Below are positions 35,019 through 43,444 of a DNA stretch of 64,000 bases, piece by piece. The notes beneath the pieces were generated by a model that saw only the letters and a program-made list of their open reading frames with translations, was not told where the DNA came from and did no database searches. Origin of the DNA: Methanococcoides methylutens (GTDB lineage Archaea; Halobacteriota; Methanosarcinia; Methanosarcinales; Methanosarcinaceae). The position numbers and the translations under genes are program-made. The stretch spans positions 389,687 through 453,686 of the forward strand of contig NZ_JRHO01000014.1 in the NCBI RefSeq assembly GCF_000765475.1, given 5' to 3'. How positions within the stretch are numbered: position 1 is the first letter of the stretch; the number at the start of each line of letters is the position of its first letter.

Positions 35019-35330
35019 TTACTTGGATACTGCCTTCTTTGCCTGCTTAAGGCGTTCCTTAGCGGTGTAGCCGGTTGCCAGCTGAAGGAAATCCCTGAAG
35101 CGCTTGTTAGTGTCAAGGATCATCTCGTCGTCGCCGAGAGAAGCGTCAGTAACAGTATCTACCACCAGCTTCTTGCCGTCCATCCAGACTGACAGTTCTG
35201 TCATCACTCCATAAGAAACTAAAAGCTTGTCACCCTCGCGTTTGATCTCGCTTGGGAAGCATTTTCCAATTTCTTCATACATTCTTTCGATGTCCGGGGA
35301 AAAACCACGTTTTAATTTGTATTCCTGCAT
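35019..35330 (-). CDS. DUF5611 family protein
   Basis: The 103-residue soluble protein starts MQEYKLKRGFSPDIERMYEE and ends in a basic KERLKQAKKAVSK tail. It matches, from memory, the methanogen family DUF5611, which has no known function. A GTG-started extension of ten residues is possible but has no better SD. Probably in one transcript with the chorismate-lyase-like gene. Confidence 0.6.
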   Translation of the reverse strand: MQEYKLKRGFSPDIERMYEEIGKCFPSEIKREGDKLLVSYGVMTELSVWMDGKKLVVDTVTDASLGDDEMILDTNKRFRDFLQLATGYTAKERLKQAKKAVSK

Positions 35331-35424
35331 TGCTATCGTATTACAGATAGCTATTAACACGAATAAATATTCCGGTATGGCAAGTCATTTGAGAAGCTTT
35401 TGGTTTTGGGATATATTGATAAGA

Positions 35425-36123
35425 TCAATCCTTCTCAAGAACCAGTTTTCCACCGACTCCCACAAGCCTGACCTTTTGCACCTTTTCAAGTAACATCTCA
35501 CCAAGCTTTCTGACCTCATCCCATTGCGGAGTTGGCGTATCGTGACCCTTGAAAGGCAGGTCAAAATCAGGATTGCTCATGAACTGGTACAGCATGACCT
35601 CCGATGCATCCCCTATATCCGGCAGGATACGAGCCACAGTATCGGTATTGACGAACTCCGGAATCACCCTTATCCAGACCCTCAGCCACTTCTGCTTTGC
35701 AATGTCCAGGGATTCACGCAGCAAAGAGATGTATTTAACAGTGCGCTCCTCCGACATGCCGGTCAGTTCCATGATCGCAGGAACATCATCAAGAGGTGCC
35801 TTTATCTCGATCACAAATCCTTTGACAAAAGGAAGTGCCTTCTCAAGGACATCCGGCTTCATTCCATTGGATTTAAGCAGTATGCTCTTTCCGGCAGCAT
35901 GGAGCTCTTCGATCAGGGGAAGCAGGTCCTTCTGCAGGGTTGGCTCCGCACCGCCCAGATAGACGTCCTTGCTCTCAGATCCCTTTGCAAGGTCCACAAC
36001 ATCCTCAATAGAATACTCTTCCTTTGGCTGCCGGATATGCACACAATATGGGCATTTCATATTGCAGCCAGCAAATTCCACACGTATCTGCCCCGTATTA
36101 TCAGATAGGTTTATCAGTCTCAT
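35425..36123 (-). CDS. Radical SAM protein, pyruvate formate-lyase activase-like
   Basis: A compact 232-residue radical SAM enzyme with C20-x3-C24-x2-C27 (AGCNMKCPYC) and the GGAEPT glycine-rich SAM motif. The layout resembles the PflA-like glycyl-radical activases and small archaeal relatives. No glycyl radical enzyme is encoded nearby, so its partner is unknown. It is divergent from a small conserved-looking gene at 36320. Confidence 0.75.
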   Translation of the reverse strand: MRLINLSDNTGQIRVEFAGCNMKCPYCVHIRQPKEEYSIEDVVDLAKGSESKDVYLGGAEPTLQKDLLPLIEELHAAGKSILLKSNGMKPDVLEKALPFVKGFVIEIKAPLDDVPAIMELTGMSEERTVKYISLLRESLDIAKQKWLRVWIRVIPEFVNTDTVARILPDIGDASEVMLYQFMSNPDFDLPFKGHDTPTPQWDEVRKLGEMLLEKVQKVRLVGVGGKLVLEKD

Positions 36124-36319
36124 AATGATTCATCCTGAATTATTCTATAAAGAAATCATCATCCGGACATATAATACTTTTCTGCAATACAGAACAGGAA
36201 AGACATATTGTAACTTTTCACCCACACGTCCCCCAATTTCAAAAAAACGGCTGATAGGAAGCAGCGATTACTATATATGTAGAACGTACCATCAGTTCTG
36301 TCATACAAAGGTGATCACA

Positions 36320-36616
36320 ATGCCAAAAATGCTGACAATTGAAGACCTCGAAAAAAGGAAAGAGAATAAAGAGCTCGAAGAGGAATTTGGAGAAGATATC
36401 GAGGAGCTTTTCGACCTTGTAATGCCTCCAGGAACACCATCATACATCATCTATGATATTGTAGAAGAATTTGGCCTTCAGCCAGTTGAAAGACATATCA
36501 CCGTTAATGTTGTAGAATCTGACAAAAGAGAAGTTATTGCTCTTAGAGGCAAGCTTGATGTCGTTAAAGAGGCAGAACAGTACTTTTTCAAGGAAATGGA
36601 AGCATTCGTTGAATAA
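36320..36616 (+). CDS. Small conserved-looking acidic protein, 98 residues
   Basis: SD AAAGGTGATC precedes this ATG, and TATA box ACTATATATG (about 36266-36275) predicts a 20-25 nt leader; a much longer open frame to 35969 runs through that promoter and is rejected. The protein has an acidic N-terminal helix (EDLEKRKENKELEEEFGEDI) and a ferredoxin-like alpha/beta C-terminal half. Family not recognised. Confidence 0.65.
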   Translation: MPKMLTIEDLEKRKENKELEEEFGEDIEELFDLVMPPGTPSYIIYDIVEEFGLQPVERHITVNVVESDKREVIALRGKLDVVKEAEQYFFKEMEAFVE

Positions 36617-36637
36617 TGCTGATATTTTAAAAAAAAA

Positions 36638-36663
36638 GAACCTGTTGAATTGATAACAGGTTC
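36638..36663. terminator. Bidirectional hairpin terminator with T-run on the minus strand
   Basis: GAACCTGTT (36638-36646) and AACAGGTTC (36655-36663) enclose an 8-nt loop. On the minus strand a run of ten T follows directly (complement of 36628-36637), giving a strong end for the marker-protein transcript; the plus-strand gene ends on the same stem. Confidence 0.75.
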
Positions 36664-36690
36664 ATTTCACATTTTCTGACCATATTCTGA

Positions 36691-37692
36691 TCAAATATCT
36701 TCTGTTTCCATATCGATACCTGTAATGGTATCAGTGTTAAGATCAAAGACAACTGCCTTCTGGCCATCTGAATAAATATCTATTTCTTTGGAATCGTTGA
36801 TCTCACCGATCACAGCCGCAGTAATTCCAACATCCTCAAATATCCGGATGCACTCATCACAGTTCTCCGGCTTTGCAGTTAAAATATAACCGGTTGCAGG
36901 ATATATCTTAAGCCACTGCTCCAGCTCAAGGCCCTCCGGCATGGGTATCTTTGTAACATCCACAGATGCACCGACCTTGCTGGTCTCACACAGCATTCCA
37001 AGCGTTCCCACAGTTCCCGGATTACTGATATCCTTCCCTGCTGTAAGCAGCTTCTTCTCAGCGAGGGTCTGCATCACAAGGAAACGGTCGCGAACGGTCT
37101 GGTTATCCTTAAAAGATGTAGTATCCCAGCTGTAAGGGGAATTCTTGCCTACACGACCGTCCATATCATAGGCAGCTATTATAGCATCTCCCGGCCTTGC
37201 CATATCGCTTCTGACAATGCAGTCCTTCTTTGCAACACCAATGATAGCAACACCAAGTGAATTGTATGGAGTGTCAGGATGAACATGCCCCCCAACCATG
37301 GGGACACCGAACTTCTTTACTCCATCCTTGATACCACGCATCATCTCTTTGCATGCTTCTGTATCACAGGAAGACATGACATTGACCATTGCAACAGGCC
37401 TTCCACCCATTGCCGATATGTCATTGACATTCACAACTACGGATGTGTATCCTGTCCACCAGGGGCTCTCAAGCGCTATCCTTCCCCATATCGCGTCAGC
37501 AGCGAACAGTATGACCTCATCCCCGCCAGTATCGAGTACCGCGGCATCATCTCCGAAATCCACGATGGTCTCGCCATATTCGCTGCGCACTTCATCAAAC
37601 ATATTGACAATGTCAGCTATTGGTTTCTTGCGGGTCACACCTTCAAAGTTTCGAAGGTTTGTAGCCAGTTGTTCAATATCCAAGTATATCAT
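36691..37692 (-). CDS. Methanogenesis marker protein 2 (PurM/HypE-like)
   Basis: At 333 residues, this AIR-synthase-fold protein has the N-terminal NFEGVTRKKPI, DFGDDAAVL metal/ATP loop and MGGRPVAMVNV stretch of PurM, ThiL, HypE and SelD relatives. Marker protein 2 is nearly universal in methanogens; it probably uses ATP in maturation of a methanogenic enzyme or cofactor, but the substrate is unknown. Start choice is open: this ATG follows GGGGG too closely, TTG at 37683 has GGGGGATGAT with better spacing, and an ATG at 37737 overlaps nifB. It lies directly after nifB, likely coupled. Confidence 0.82.
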   Translation of the reverse strand: MIYLDIEQLATNLRNFEGVTRKKPIADIVNMFDEVRSEYGETIVDFGDDAAVLDTGGDEVILFAADAIWGRIALESPWWTGYTSVVVNVNDISAMGGRPVAMVNVMSSCDTEACKEMMRGIKDGVKKFGVPMVGGHVHPDTPYNSLGVAIIGVAKKDCIVRSDMARPGDAIIAAYDMDGRVGKNSPYSWDTTSFKDNQTVRDRFLVMQTLAEKKLLTAGKDISNPGTVGTLGMLCETSKVGASVDVTKIPMPEGLELEQWLKIYPATGYILTAKPENCDECIRIFEDVGITAAVIGEINDSKEIDIYSDGQKAVVFDLNTDTITGIDMETEDI

Positions 37693-37726
37693 CCCCCTTG
37701 TGTAGTTCAGGCAGAACAGAAGAAGA

Positions 37727-38665
37727 TCATTCTTCATGTTCCTTCTTTTTGATAGACTCCATCTTGATAACGTTCCTGCGCTCCTCGCTCATCTGAGAGA
37801 GGTCCTTGCCCAGAAGACCATATGCATCAGACCTGCACTGGCGACAGTGGCGCATTTGCTGCACATAAGGCTCACAGATAGCCTGCACATCCTTACGCTG
37901 TTTCTCAGAAGGTGCTTCCATGTCCGCAAACTTTGCCTGACAGATAAGAGGCATGATGTTCATGATAAAGACACCAAGCTCACGCACTTTCTTTGCAACC
38001 TCTAAAATGTGGTCCTTATTGATCTCAGCTATAAGCACCGTATTGATCTTAACAACAAGTCCGGCCTCAACTGCCATCTTGATGCCTTCAAGTTGATTAT
38101 GTATCAGGATCTCTGCAGCTTCCACGCCTGTGTAGGACTTTCCTTTATAAGCTATATGGTCCACGATCTTTGCCTGGATCTCAGGATCGATCGCATTAAG
38201 GGTAACAGTCAGTGTGCTGACACCAACCCTTAGAAGATCATCGATCTTATCAGGAAGTGCCAGTCCGTTTGTACTAAGGCAAAGGGTCACATCAGGGAAC
38301 TCTTTCTTAATGAGTTCAAGGGTCTCAAAGGTCTCATCGTTAGCAAGAGGATCGCCAGGACCTGCTACTGCAACTACCTTAATGAAAGGATAATCCTTGA
38401 GAACATTCCTTGTCTTTTCTAATGCTTCCTGGGGAGTCAATACTTCACTTGTTACACCTGGGCGACTCTCATTGACACAATCGAACTTGCGGTCACAATA
38501 ATTGCACTGTATATTGCACTTCGGAGCTACAGCCAGGTGGATACGACCATATTTGTGCTGTGCTTCTTTATTATAACAAGGATGTTCTGAGATCTTCCTC
38601 ATAACATCAAGATCAACGCCATTCTCATCGTGACATTCCTCAGGGATTTTATCAGTATCAGGCAA
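37727..38665 (-). CDS. nifB: NifB-type radical SAM cofactor-assembly protein
   Basis: From the TTG behind GGAGGAGAAAC the protein has 312 residues. NifB landmarks: HPC (C30), YGRIHLAVAPKC50NIQC54NYC57 radical SAM motif, RKFDC, ESRPG, AGPGDPLAN and the C-terminal C-R-Q-C pair (RHCRQCRSDAYGLLG). NifB fuses Fe-S clusters into the carbide-bearing precursor of the nitrogenase cofactor. As in other archaea there is no NifX domain. No nitrogenase structural gene is in the window, and the neighbour is marker protein 2. Confidence 0.88.
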   Translation of the reverse strand: MPDTDKIPEECHDENGVDLDVMRKISEHPCYNKEAQHKYGRIHLAVAPKCNIQCNYCDRKFDCVNESRPGVTSEVLTPQEALEKTRNVLKDYPFIKVVAVAGPGDPLANDETFETLELIKKEFPDVTLCLSTNGLALPDKIDDLLRVGVSTLTVTLNAIDPEIQAKIVDHIAYKGKSYTGVEAAEILIHNQLEGIKMAVEAGLVVKINTVLIAEINKDHILEVAKKVRELGVFIMNIMPLICQAKFADMEAPSEKQRKDVQAICEPYVQQMRHCRQCRSDAYGLLGKDLSQMSEERRNVIKMESIKKKEHEE

Positions 38666-38740
38666 AGTTTCTCCTCCAGAATAAATAATATGAAGTCTGC
38701 AATTCAATTAGAACCGTTATAGATATAGGTTGTGGAGAGA

Positions 38741-39091
38741 TCACTCCAAACCATTCAGTTCACACCACTTACCATGCCCTTCCCATACCTTCACAGAAAG
38801 CGGATAACCAAGATTTTCTGAAAGGTCTGCATGAATGTGCTCACACATGTTCTCTGCACTCGGGAATTGGAGAATATCATTTAGGAGTTTGTGGTCATAC
38901 TTCTTAAGGATCTCACGTACGGTCTTCTTGATCTCATAGAAATCCATGACCATTCCGTTTTCCTTTTTCTCACCCTCAAGAACGATCTCTATCTTATAGG
39001 TGTGACCATGGACGATACCACAGGTCTCATGTTCAGGCAAATAGTGTGCACTATCTATGTATTCTATTATTCCAAGTCTCATTTTTGTCAT
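38741..39091 (-). CDS. queD: QueD-type 6-carboxytetrahydropterin synthase
   Basis: The 116-residue protein has the zinc ligands His in SAHYLP and HGHTYKIE, the VMDFYEIKK segment and the catalytic DHKLLND/PSAENM stretches of the PTPS family. It converts dihydroneopterin triphosphate to carboxytetrahydropterin, the second step to preQ0 for archaeosine. The ATG shares a base with the queE stop. Confidence 0.92.
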   Translation of the reverse strand: MTKMRLGIIEYIDSAHYLPEHETCGIVHGHTYKIEIVLEGEKKENGMVMDFYEIKKTVREILKKYDHKLLNDILQFPSAENMCEHIHADLSENLGYPLSVKVWEGHGKWCELNGLE

Positions 39092-39810
39092 TATAAACAA
39101 CCCCACATCTTATGTGTTTGAGGAATTATCAACGTATCTATTGAATCAAGCAGATCGTTCTGTAGTTTGAGCATAAAATTAATTTCAGGAGCAAAATGCT
39201 TCTGAGTAACCGGCTGAAGTACCACGCAGGACACATATCCTGAAATTGAATCAACAATATTCAATATGTCATCGACAGCTGTGTTCTTTGTAATGACCAG
39301 TTTACAGAAACACTCCCGATCCTTTGTGTTCCGTAGAGTTCGGAAGCACTCGAATGTCCTTTCGAGATGGGATTCAAAATCCTCACCTTCGAACTCATCA
39401 ATAAGCTTTACGTCCCCTGAAACATAGGAAACTTTGTCACTGATCTTCTTTGCCATATCCGGAAGGGTCATATTGGACTCCAGGTAAAGTGGCCTTGAAA
39501 CATCCATCTCTGCAATGAAATCTGCCTCGAGGAGAGGTTCTCCGCCTGTAAGTGATATCGAATGGACGTTCTCATAACTGTTCAGCAGCTCACTGACAGT
39601 TTCCACATCAAGAGGATTTGGCAATTCCTGGAATTCGTTCGTCCCGGGGACCTTTTCAAAGTTACAGAAAGCCGGCCTCTCAACATTCGTGTCACAATAA
39701 GAACAGTTGAGATTGCATCCGACGAACCTTACGAAAGCCTGCCTCACGCCCACATGGGGACCTTCACCCTGAACAGAGCAGAATATCTCACTGATCGGTA
39801 CCTGCATCAT
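39091..39810 (-). CDS. queE: 7-carboxy-7-deazaguanine synthase (radical SAM)
   Basis: QueE, 239 residues, has SVQGEGPHVG at the N-terminus and C32-x3-C36-x2-C39 with the adjacent DTN, plus LTGGEPLL for SAM. It rearranges carboxytetrahydropterin to 7-carboxy-7-deazaguanine. The start overlaps the DUF366 stop as ATGATG; the first ATG is used, though the second is equally possible. Confidence 0.92.
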   Translation of the reverse strand: MMQVPISEIFCSVQGEGPHVGVRQAFVRFVGCNLNCSYCDTNVERPAFCNFEKVPGTNEFQELPNPLDVETVSELLNSYENVHSISLTGGEPLLEADFIAEMDVSRPLYLESNMTLPDMAKKISDKVSYVSGDVKLIDEFEGEDFESHLERTFECFRTLRNTKDRECFCKLVITKNTAVDDILNIVDSISGYVSCVVLQPVTQKHFAPEINFMLKLQNDLLDSIDTLIIPQTHKMWGCL

Positions 39811-40364
39811 ACCACATCCAGTGGCCGGGACTTGCGAAGGTCCTTTTCGATATCTTCGAACTCGGCCACATATCTGTTCGCTATATCCCCGAGAAGTCCG
39901 ACTGCCTTTGCCTCATCGAGCCCGTTATCTGTAAGATTTCCATAAAAATCATGAAAAACATTGATCCCGAAGTGGATCTTCTGAGATACCGCAGAAGTGC
40001 TTGCAATGGAGATTGTCAGCTTTTTTCCATTCACAAAAAGATCGTCTCCCTGCCTTGTTGTCGTGATACCACCATCCAGAAGTGCCTCTGCAACGATCGC
40101 AGTGAACAACCTCTGCCTTGCATAGACGAGCTTAAGATCAGTAGAGTCAAAGTGTTCTATGAGGAAATGAAGCATATCAGTAGAGTAAATGGAATCACCC
40201 ATCCTCTTATCCTCAAGGTCGATCATATGCTCGAGCTTCACATCACAGCCACCTCTGAAAGCAACGATGGAGTCCTGCTGGATACCTTTCAGGTTGTATG
40301 CCCACAAAGAAGAGATCTGGCTTCCGTCATAATCCGTTTTTTCATCAAGAATAATACTTTCCAT
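39807..40364 (-). CDS. DUF366 family protein in the preQ0 cluster
   Basis: The 185-residue protein contains YDGSQISSLWAYN, RMGDSIYSTDMLHFLIEHF, LVYARQRLFTAIV and a FGINVFHDFYG segment, which I recognise as DUF366. This family co-occurs with archaeal queC/D/E genes but has no established reaction. The ATG at 40364 follows AAGGTG; a GTG three codons earlier would use up that SD. It sits between queE and queC, both close enough for one transcript. Confidence 0.68.
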   Translation of the reverse strand: MESIILDEKTDYDGSQISSLWAYNLKGIQQDSIVAFRGGCDVKLEHMIDLEDKRMGDSIYSTDMLHFLIEHFDSTDLKLVYARQRLFTAIVAEALLDGGITTTRQGDDLFVNGKKLTISIASTSAVSQKIHFGINVFHDFYGNLTDNGLDEAKAVGLLGDIANRYVAEFEDIEKDLRKSRPLDVV

Positions 40365-40384
40365 AATAAGCACCTTTATTATCT

Positions 40385-41083
40385 TTAAACATCCAGCCCC
40401 AGCCTTACCATAAGGGGATCCTTCAGACCAGCTTCATGGAAAGCACGTGCACGCCTTACGCAGCTTTCACATACACCGCATGGCTTATCTTCACCGTGGT
40501 AACAGCTCCAGCTCCACCCCAGTGGCGCCTCTGCCTCAATTGCTTCAAATACAATGGATTTCTTGTCCATATCGATAAGAGGTGCAAGGACCTCCACACC
40601 ATTTGCAGTAGAATAGGAAAAACACCTGTCAGAAGCATCAACGAACTCTTTGGAGTTATCAGGGAATGTTTTTGCTTCCTCCCCGTTGAATCCTGCAATA
40701 ACATTATCGCAATCATAGCTTTCAGCAAAGCTTGCTGCAATATTCAGGAAAACACCGTTCCTGTTAGGAACCCATACACTCTTTGCGGAATCTTCAGTAA
40801 CACTCTCATTTTTCCCGGAAATATCATCGACCGATAGCTCAGGAACATCCACTTCCTCATTCACAAGGGATGTGTTCGTAATATCCTTTAACCAGTCCAG
40901 AGGGATGATCCTGTGCTCTATACCATAATGATCACAAATTGCTTTTGAATAATCGATCTCCCTCCTGACAGAGCGTTGCCCATAATCGAACGTTAGGGCA
41001 AGGACCACATCGGAGGACTTTTTTGCAATTGCAAGAGCAGATACAGAATCAAGACCACTGCTCATTAATGTTACAGATCTCAT
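40385..41083 (-). CDS. queC: PreQ0 synthase QueC
   Basis: This 232-residue N-type ATP pyrophosphatase has SSGLDS in place of the usual SGGxDS P-loop, [12 protein letters not shown], and a zinc site C-x(n)-CGVCESC near the C-terminus. It converts 7-carboxy-7-deazaguanine to preQ0 with ATP and ammonia, feeding archaeosine in tRNA. First gene of the minus-strand operon queC-DUF366-queE-queD; overlapping inverted repeats lie at its promoter. Confidence 0.93.
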   Translation of the reverse strand: MRSVTLMSSGLDSVSALAIAKKSSDVVLALTFDYGQRSVRREIDYSKAICDHYGIEHRIIPLDWLKDITNTSLVNEEVDVPELSVDDISGKNESVTEDSAKSVWVPNRNGVFLNIAASFAESYDCDNVIAGFNGEEAKTFPDNSKEFVDASDRCFSYSTANGVEVLAPLIDMDKKSIVFEAIEAEAPLGWSWSCYHGEDKPCGVCESCVRRARAFHEAGLKDPLMVRLGLDV

Positions 41084-41110
41084 GAGGAAACTCCAAAGAA
41101 ATAATAGGAT

Positions 41111-41143
41111 ATTACCCTAGTAATACCACAGTATTATTTAAAG
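41111..41143 (-). promoter_or_regulatory. queC promoter with two overlapping inverted repeats
   Basis: ATTAC-ccta-GTAAT (41111-41124) overlaps TAATAC-caca-GTATTA (41121-41136), next to TTTAAATAATA on the minus strand (about 41132-41142), the likely TATA. The repeats cover the predicted start region at about 41110. Confidence 0.45.
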
Positions 41144-41228
41144 ATGGCGAAAAAGAAAAAGCAGATAAATAGATAAAACTAAAAACAAACAATTGCAAAA
41201 AATAAATTTTAAAAAATATAGAAGATCC

Positions 41229-41381
41229 TCAGGCCGATGCACTTTGGTTACTGCCACCTGAAGAACCTCCACCCGCGGATTCAAGACAGTGTATAGTACA
41301 GTACATGTGCTTTTTCACATGAGTGTCATATACAATGATCTCACTTCCACAATGTTCACAATATACTTTTACAAGCTCCAT
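41229..41381 (-). CDS. 50-residue zinc-ribbon microprotein
   Basis: A small open frame behind GTGGTGG encodes a C2HC-like metal site: C8-x2-C11 (CEHC), then H21, H25, C28 and C32 in HVKKHMYCTIHC. The last 16 residues are Gly/Ser/Ala-rich and flexible. It resembles the tiny zinc-finger proteins frequent in Methanosarcinales, whose roles are mostly unknown. Promoter sequence at 41612-41672 resembles that of the surface protein upstream, suggesting co-regulation. Confidence 0.62.
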   Translation of the reverse strand: MELVKVYCEHCGSEIIVYDTHVKKHMYCTIHCLESAGGGSSGGSNQSASA

Positions 41382-41734
41382 TTGTACCACCACGGTTTAT
41401 TTTTTTCTTTGTAAAAGGAACAGAGCATTAGTCCCGAAAAACTAATACTGGAATGCAATTGTCGGGAATTCAAAGATCTCCAACATCCCATTTGATACGG
41501 TCAGAAATACAGTATAAATTCCTGTTCTTTGTTGAACATACCTAAACTCGGAAATGCTTGAGTCCTCGTTACCACCACCATTTGTACCCAATTAAGATAT
41601 TGGCGATATTTGTATATAAATATATCTATAGAGAACTGTATGCTCATCATAATGATGACTTTTGAATTATAAATAAAAAAAGAAGAGAGACAGGTCATTA
41701 TATCAAACCTGCCCGTCCGACACATCGTTAAAGA
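41382..41734. promoter_or_regulatory. Leader/promoter region of the zinc-ribbon microprotein
   Basis: On the minus strand a TATA-like TATATTTATATACA (about 41612-41626) predicts a start near 41592 and a leader of about 210 nt. The leader holds a 26-codon frame (41501-41581, MVVVTRTQAF start) that could be a leader peptide, without good SD. A dyad TCATCAT-a-ATGATGA lies at 41644-41658. Confidence 0.4.
41644..41658. promoter_or_regulatory. Dyad operator candidate, copy 1
   Basis: TCATCAT-A-ATGATGA is an exact 7-bp dyad upstream of the microprotein TATA. A near copy lies at 43537-43547 in the same relation to the surface-protein promoter, with matching flanks on both sides. Confidence 0.5.
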
Positions 41735-43444
41735 TCAAGAATGGTCGATGTACAATTCTCCTTCATTATACATCTCCAACCAATTCTTGAGTTGGTTTCC
41801 AGAAATTTGACTACTGGTGTTGTGGTCCCATGCATCCCCTACTACAGAATTATTCGTACCTAGTGGATAAAGAACCATCCATTCATCTGCTTCTTCGATG
41901 AAATATACTGGCGTACCGTTGTCGTCATAAGGATAATATGGCACACCAATCAGGACATTCAATTTAGCTGTCACCAAGTGTCGGAACATGGTATAAGTGT
42001 GCGGCTCATTATTATCCCCATTACCACTCATATTAACAATTGCAGCAGATTTACTATAAGTTACATCACCTACAGTTACTTCTTCAATTGACCAATTATC
42101 CCAATTTGTTTCCTTTTTCCAATAACCAAGACCTTCAACCATAACATCATATTCTGAATGATCGATACCGAAGTAATAGCTTAGGTCCTCATCCATCGCT
42201 ATGAACTCTCCGTAAGATGCAGTTACATTTCCAATATTGCAATACTGGCCCAGGATAACCTCTCCACTGGCATTATAAACCCAAACTTCACCTGGTTCAA
42301 ATATGCCATTGTCATCCACATTAATCGGATATTCACTAACAGACGTTCTGTTGTCTGAAACGTCCTGAATAGTAAGATTTACATTTCCTGTGTTTGTCAC
42401 ATTATAGGTCCATTCAACCGGATAACCAAACAATAGATATGGACCTATTGGTCCATCAACGTCATGACCATCAGTGAACTTCTCGATATCAATTGATGCA
42501 TTCACACCGAAGTAGTGACTCAGATCCTCATCGTGGACTAATTCATTATTATATGAAGCAGTGACGTTAGCAAAGTTCACATACTGACCTTCAGTAGCAA
42601 AACCGGATGCATTATAGACCCACACCTCACCAGGTTCAAAGACGCCATCACCATCATCACCAGAGATTGGATCTGCGCTGATAGAGGTTCTGTTATCGAA
42701 CAGATCAGGAACACTAAGATTCACATTACCAGTGTTGTTAACATAATAGGTCCACTCGACAGGAGAACCTGCAAGGATAGAAAGACCAGGGGCAGTATCG
42801 CTATCATGACCATTGGTATGCTTCTCAAGGTCAATATCGGGTGAAGCTTCGAAGACAGGTTCGGTAAAACCGAAGTAGTGGCTGTAATCTTCAGCATATA
42901 ACATAGTATTTCCATGGTAAGCTGTGACATTACCAATGTTAGAGTACTGACCTTCCTTGGTTATACCCGTAGCATTGTAAAGCCAGAACTCACCCGAATC
43001 AAGAACACCATTACCGTTAGCATCTCCACTTAAGTAAATTGGATCAACGGTGCTATCATTGTCTGAAACAACAACATTCTGAAGAGGCAGGTCACCGTTG
43101 TTGGCTACCTCATAAGTCCATTCGACCGTAGTTCCAGTCAGAAGCTCTAGACCGGGAGCAGTATCGCTGTCAGAACCATTCGTGGATTTCTCAATAGTGA
43201 TAGACACTTTATCGTCCTCAGTATCAGTTTCTCCGCCACCAACGAAACCACTGGACCTTGCCATACTAATTCCCCCATCCTTTGAGACGACAAAAGCACC
43301 CTCCCATTCAGAGTATTTACTCTCATGTCGATCATCTGTTGGATCGGGAGCAAGTCCCGGTGAATTAGTTGAAATACTTGTGAGACCACTCATTAGCAAA
43401 GTGATCATTAGTAGGATACCTAATGGTTTAATTATTGGATGCAT
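41735..43444 (-). CDS. Secreted surface protein with three DUF11-like repeats
   Basis: The 569-residue protein has a signal peptide (about residues 1-26), then three repeats of about 110 residues (near 81, 205 and 315) that each open with a IEK-x-T-x-G-x-D-x-D pattern, contain VEWTY, GEVWVYNA-type and GQY-x-N-x-x-NVTA strands and close with YFG. This is the conserved-repeat (DUF11/DUF7507) Ig-like fold of cell-surface proteins. The C-terminal 140 residues (VEGLGYWKKETNWDNW onward) are a different domain. There is no transmembrane helix or PGF-CTERM at the end, so it is released or held non-covalently. Many N-x-S/T sites. SD AAGGTGG precedes the ATG. Confidence 0.8.
   Translation of the reverse strand: MHPIIKPLGILLMITLLMSGLTSISTNSPGLAPDPTDDRHESKYSEWEGAFVVSKDGGISMARSSGFVGGGETDTEDDKVSITIEKSTNGSDSDTAPGLELLTGTTVEWTYEVANNGDLPLQNVVVSDNDSTVDPIYLSGDANGNGVLDSGEFWLYNATGITKEGQYSNIGNVTAYHGNTMLYAEDYSHYFGFTEPVFEASPDIDLEKHTNGHDSDTAPGLSILAGSPVEWTYYVNNTGNVNLSVPDLFDNRTSISADPISGDDGDGVFEPGEVWVYNASGFATEGQYVNFANVTASYNNELVHDEDLSHYFGVNASIDIEKFTDGHDVDGPIGPYLLFGYPVEWTYNVTNTGNVNLTIQDVSDNRTSVSEYPINVDDNGIFEPGEVWVYNASGEVILGQYCNIGNVTASYGEFIAMDEDLSYYFGIDHSEYDVMVEGLGYWKKETNWDNWSIEEVTVGDVTYSKSAAIVNMSGNGDNNEPHTYTMFRHLVTAKLNVLIGVPYYPYDDNGTPVYFIEEADEWMVLYPLGTNNSVVGDAWDHNTSSQISGNQLKNWLEMYNEGELYIDHS

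Noticed and set aside
35969-36319. Long N-terminal extension of the 98-residue protein
   Set aside because: It runs through a TATA box and is opposite a radical SAM gene; the ATG at 36320 has a strong SD.
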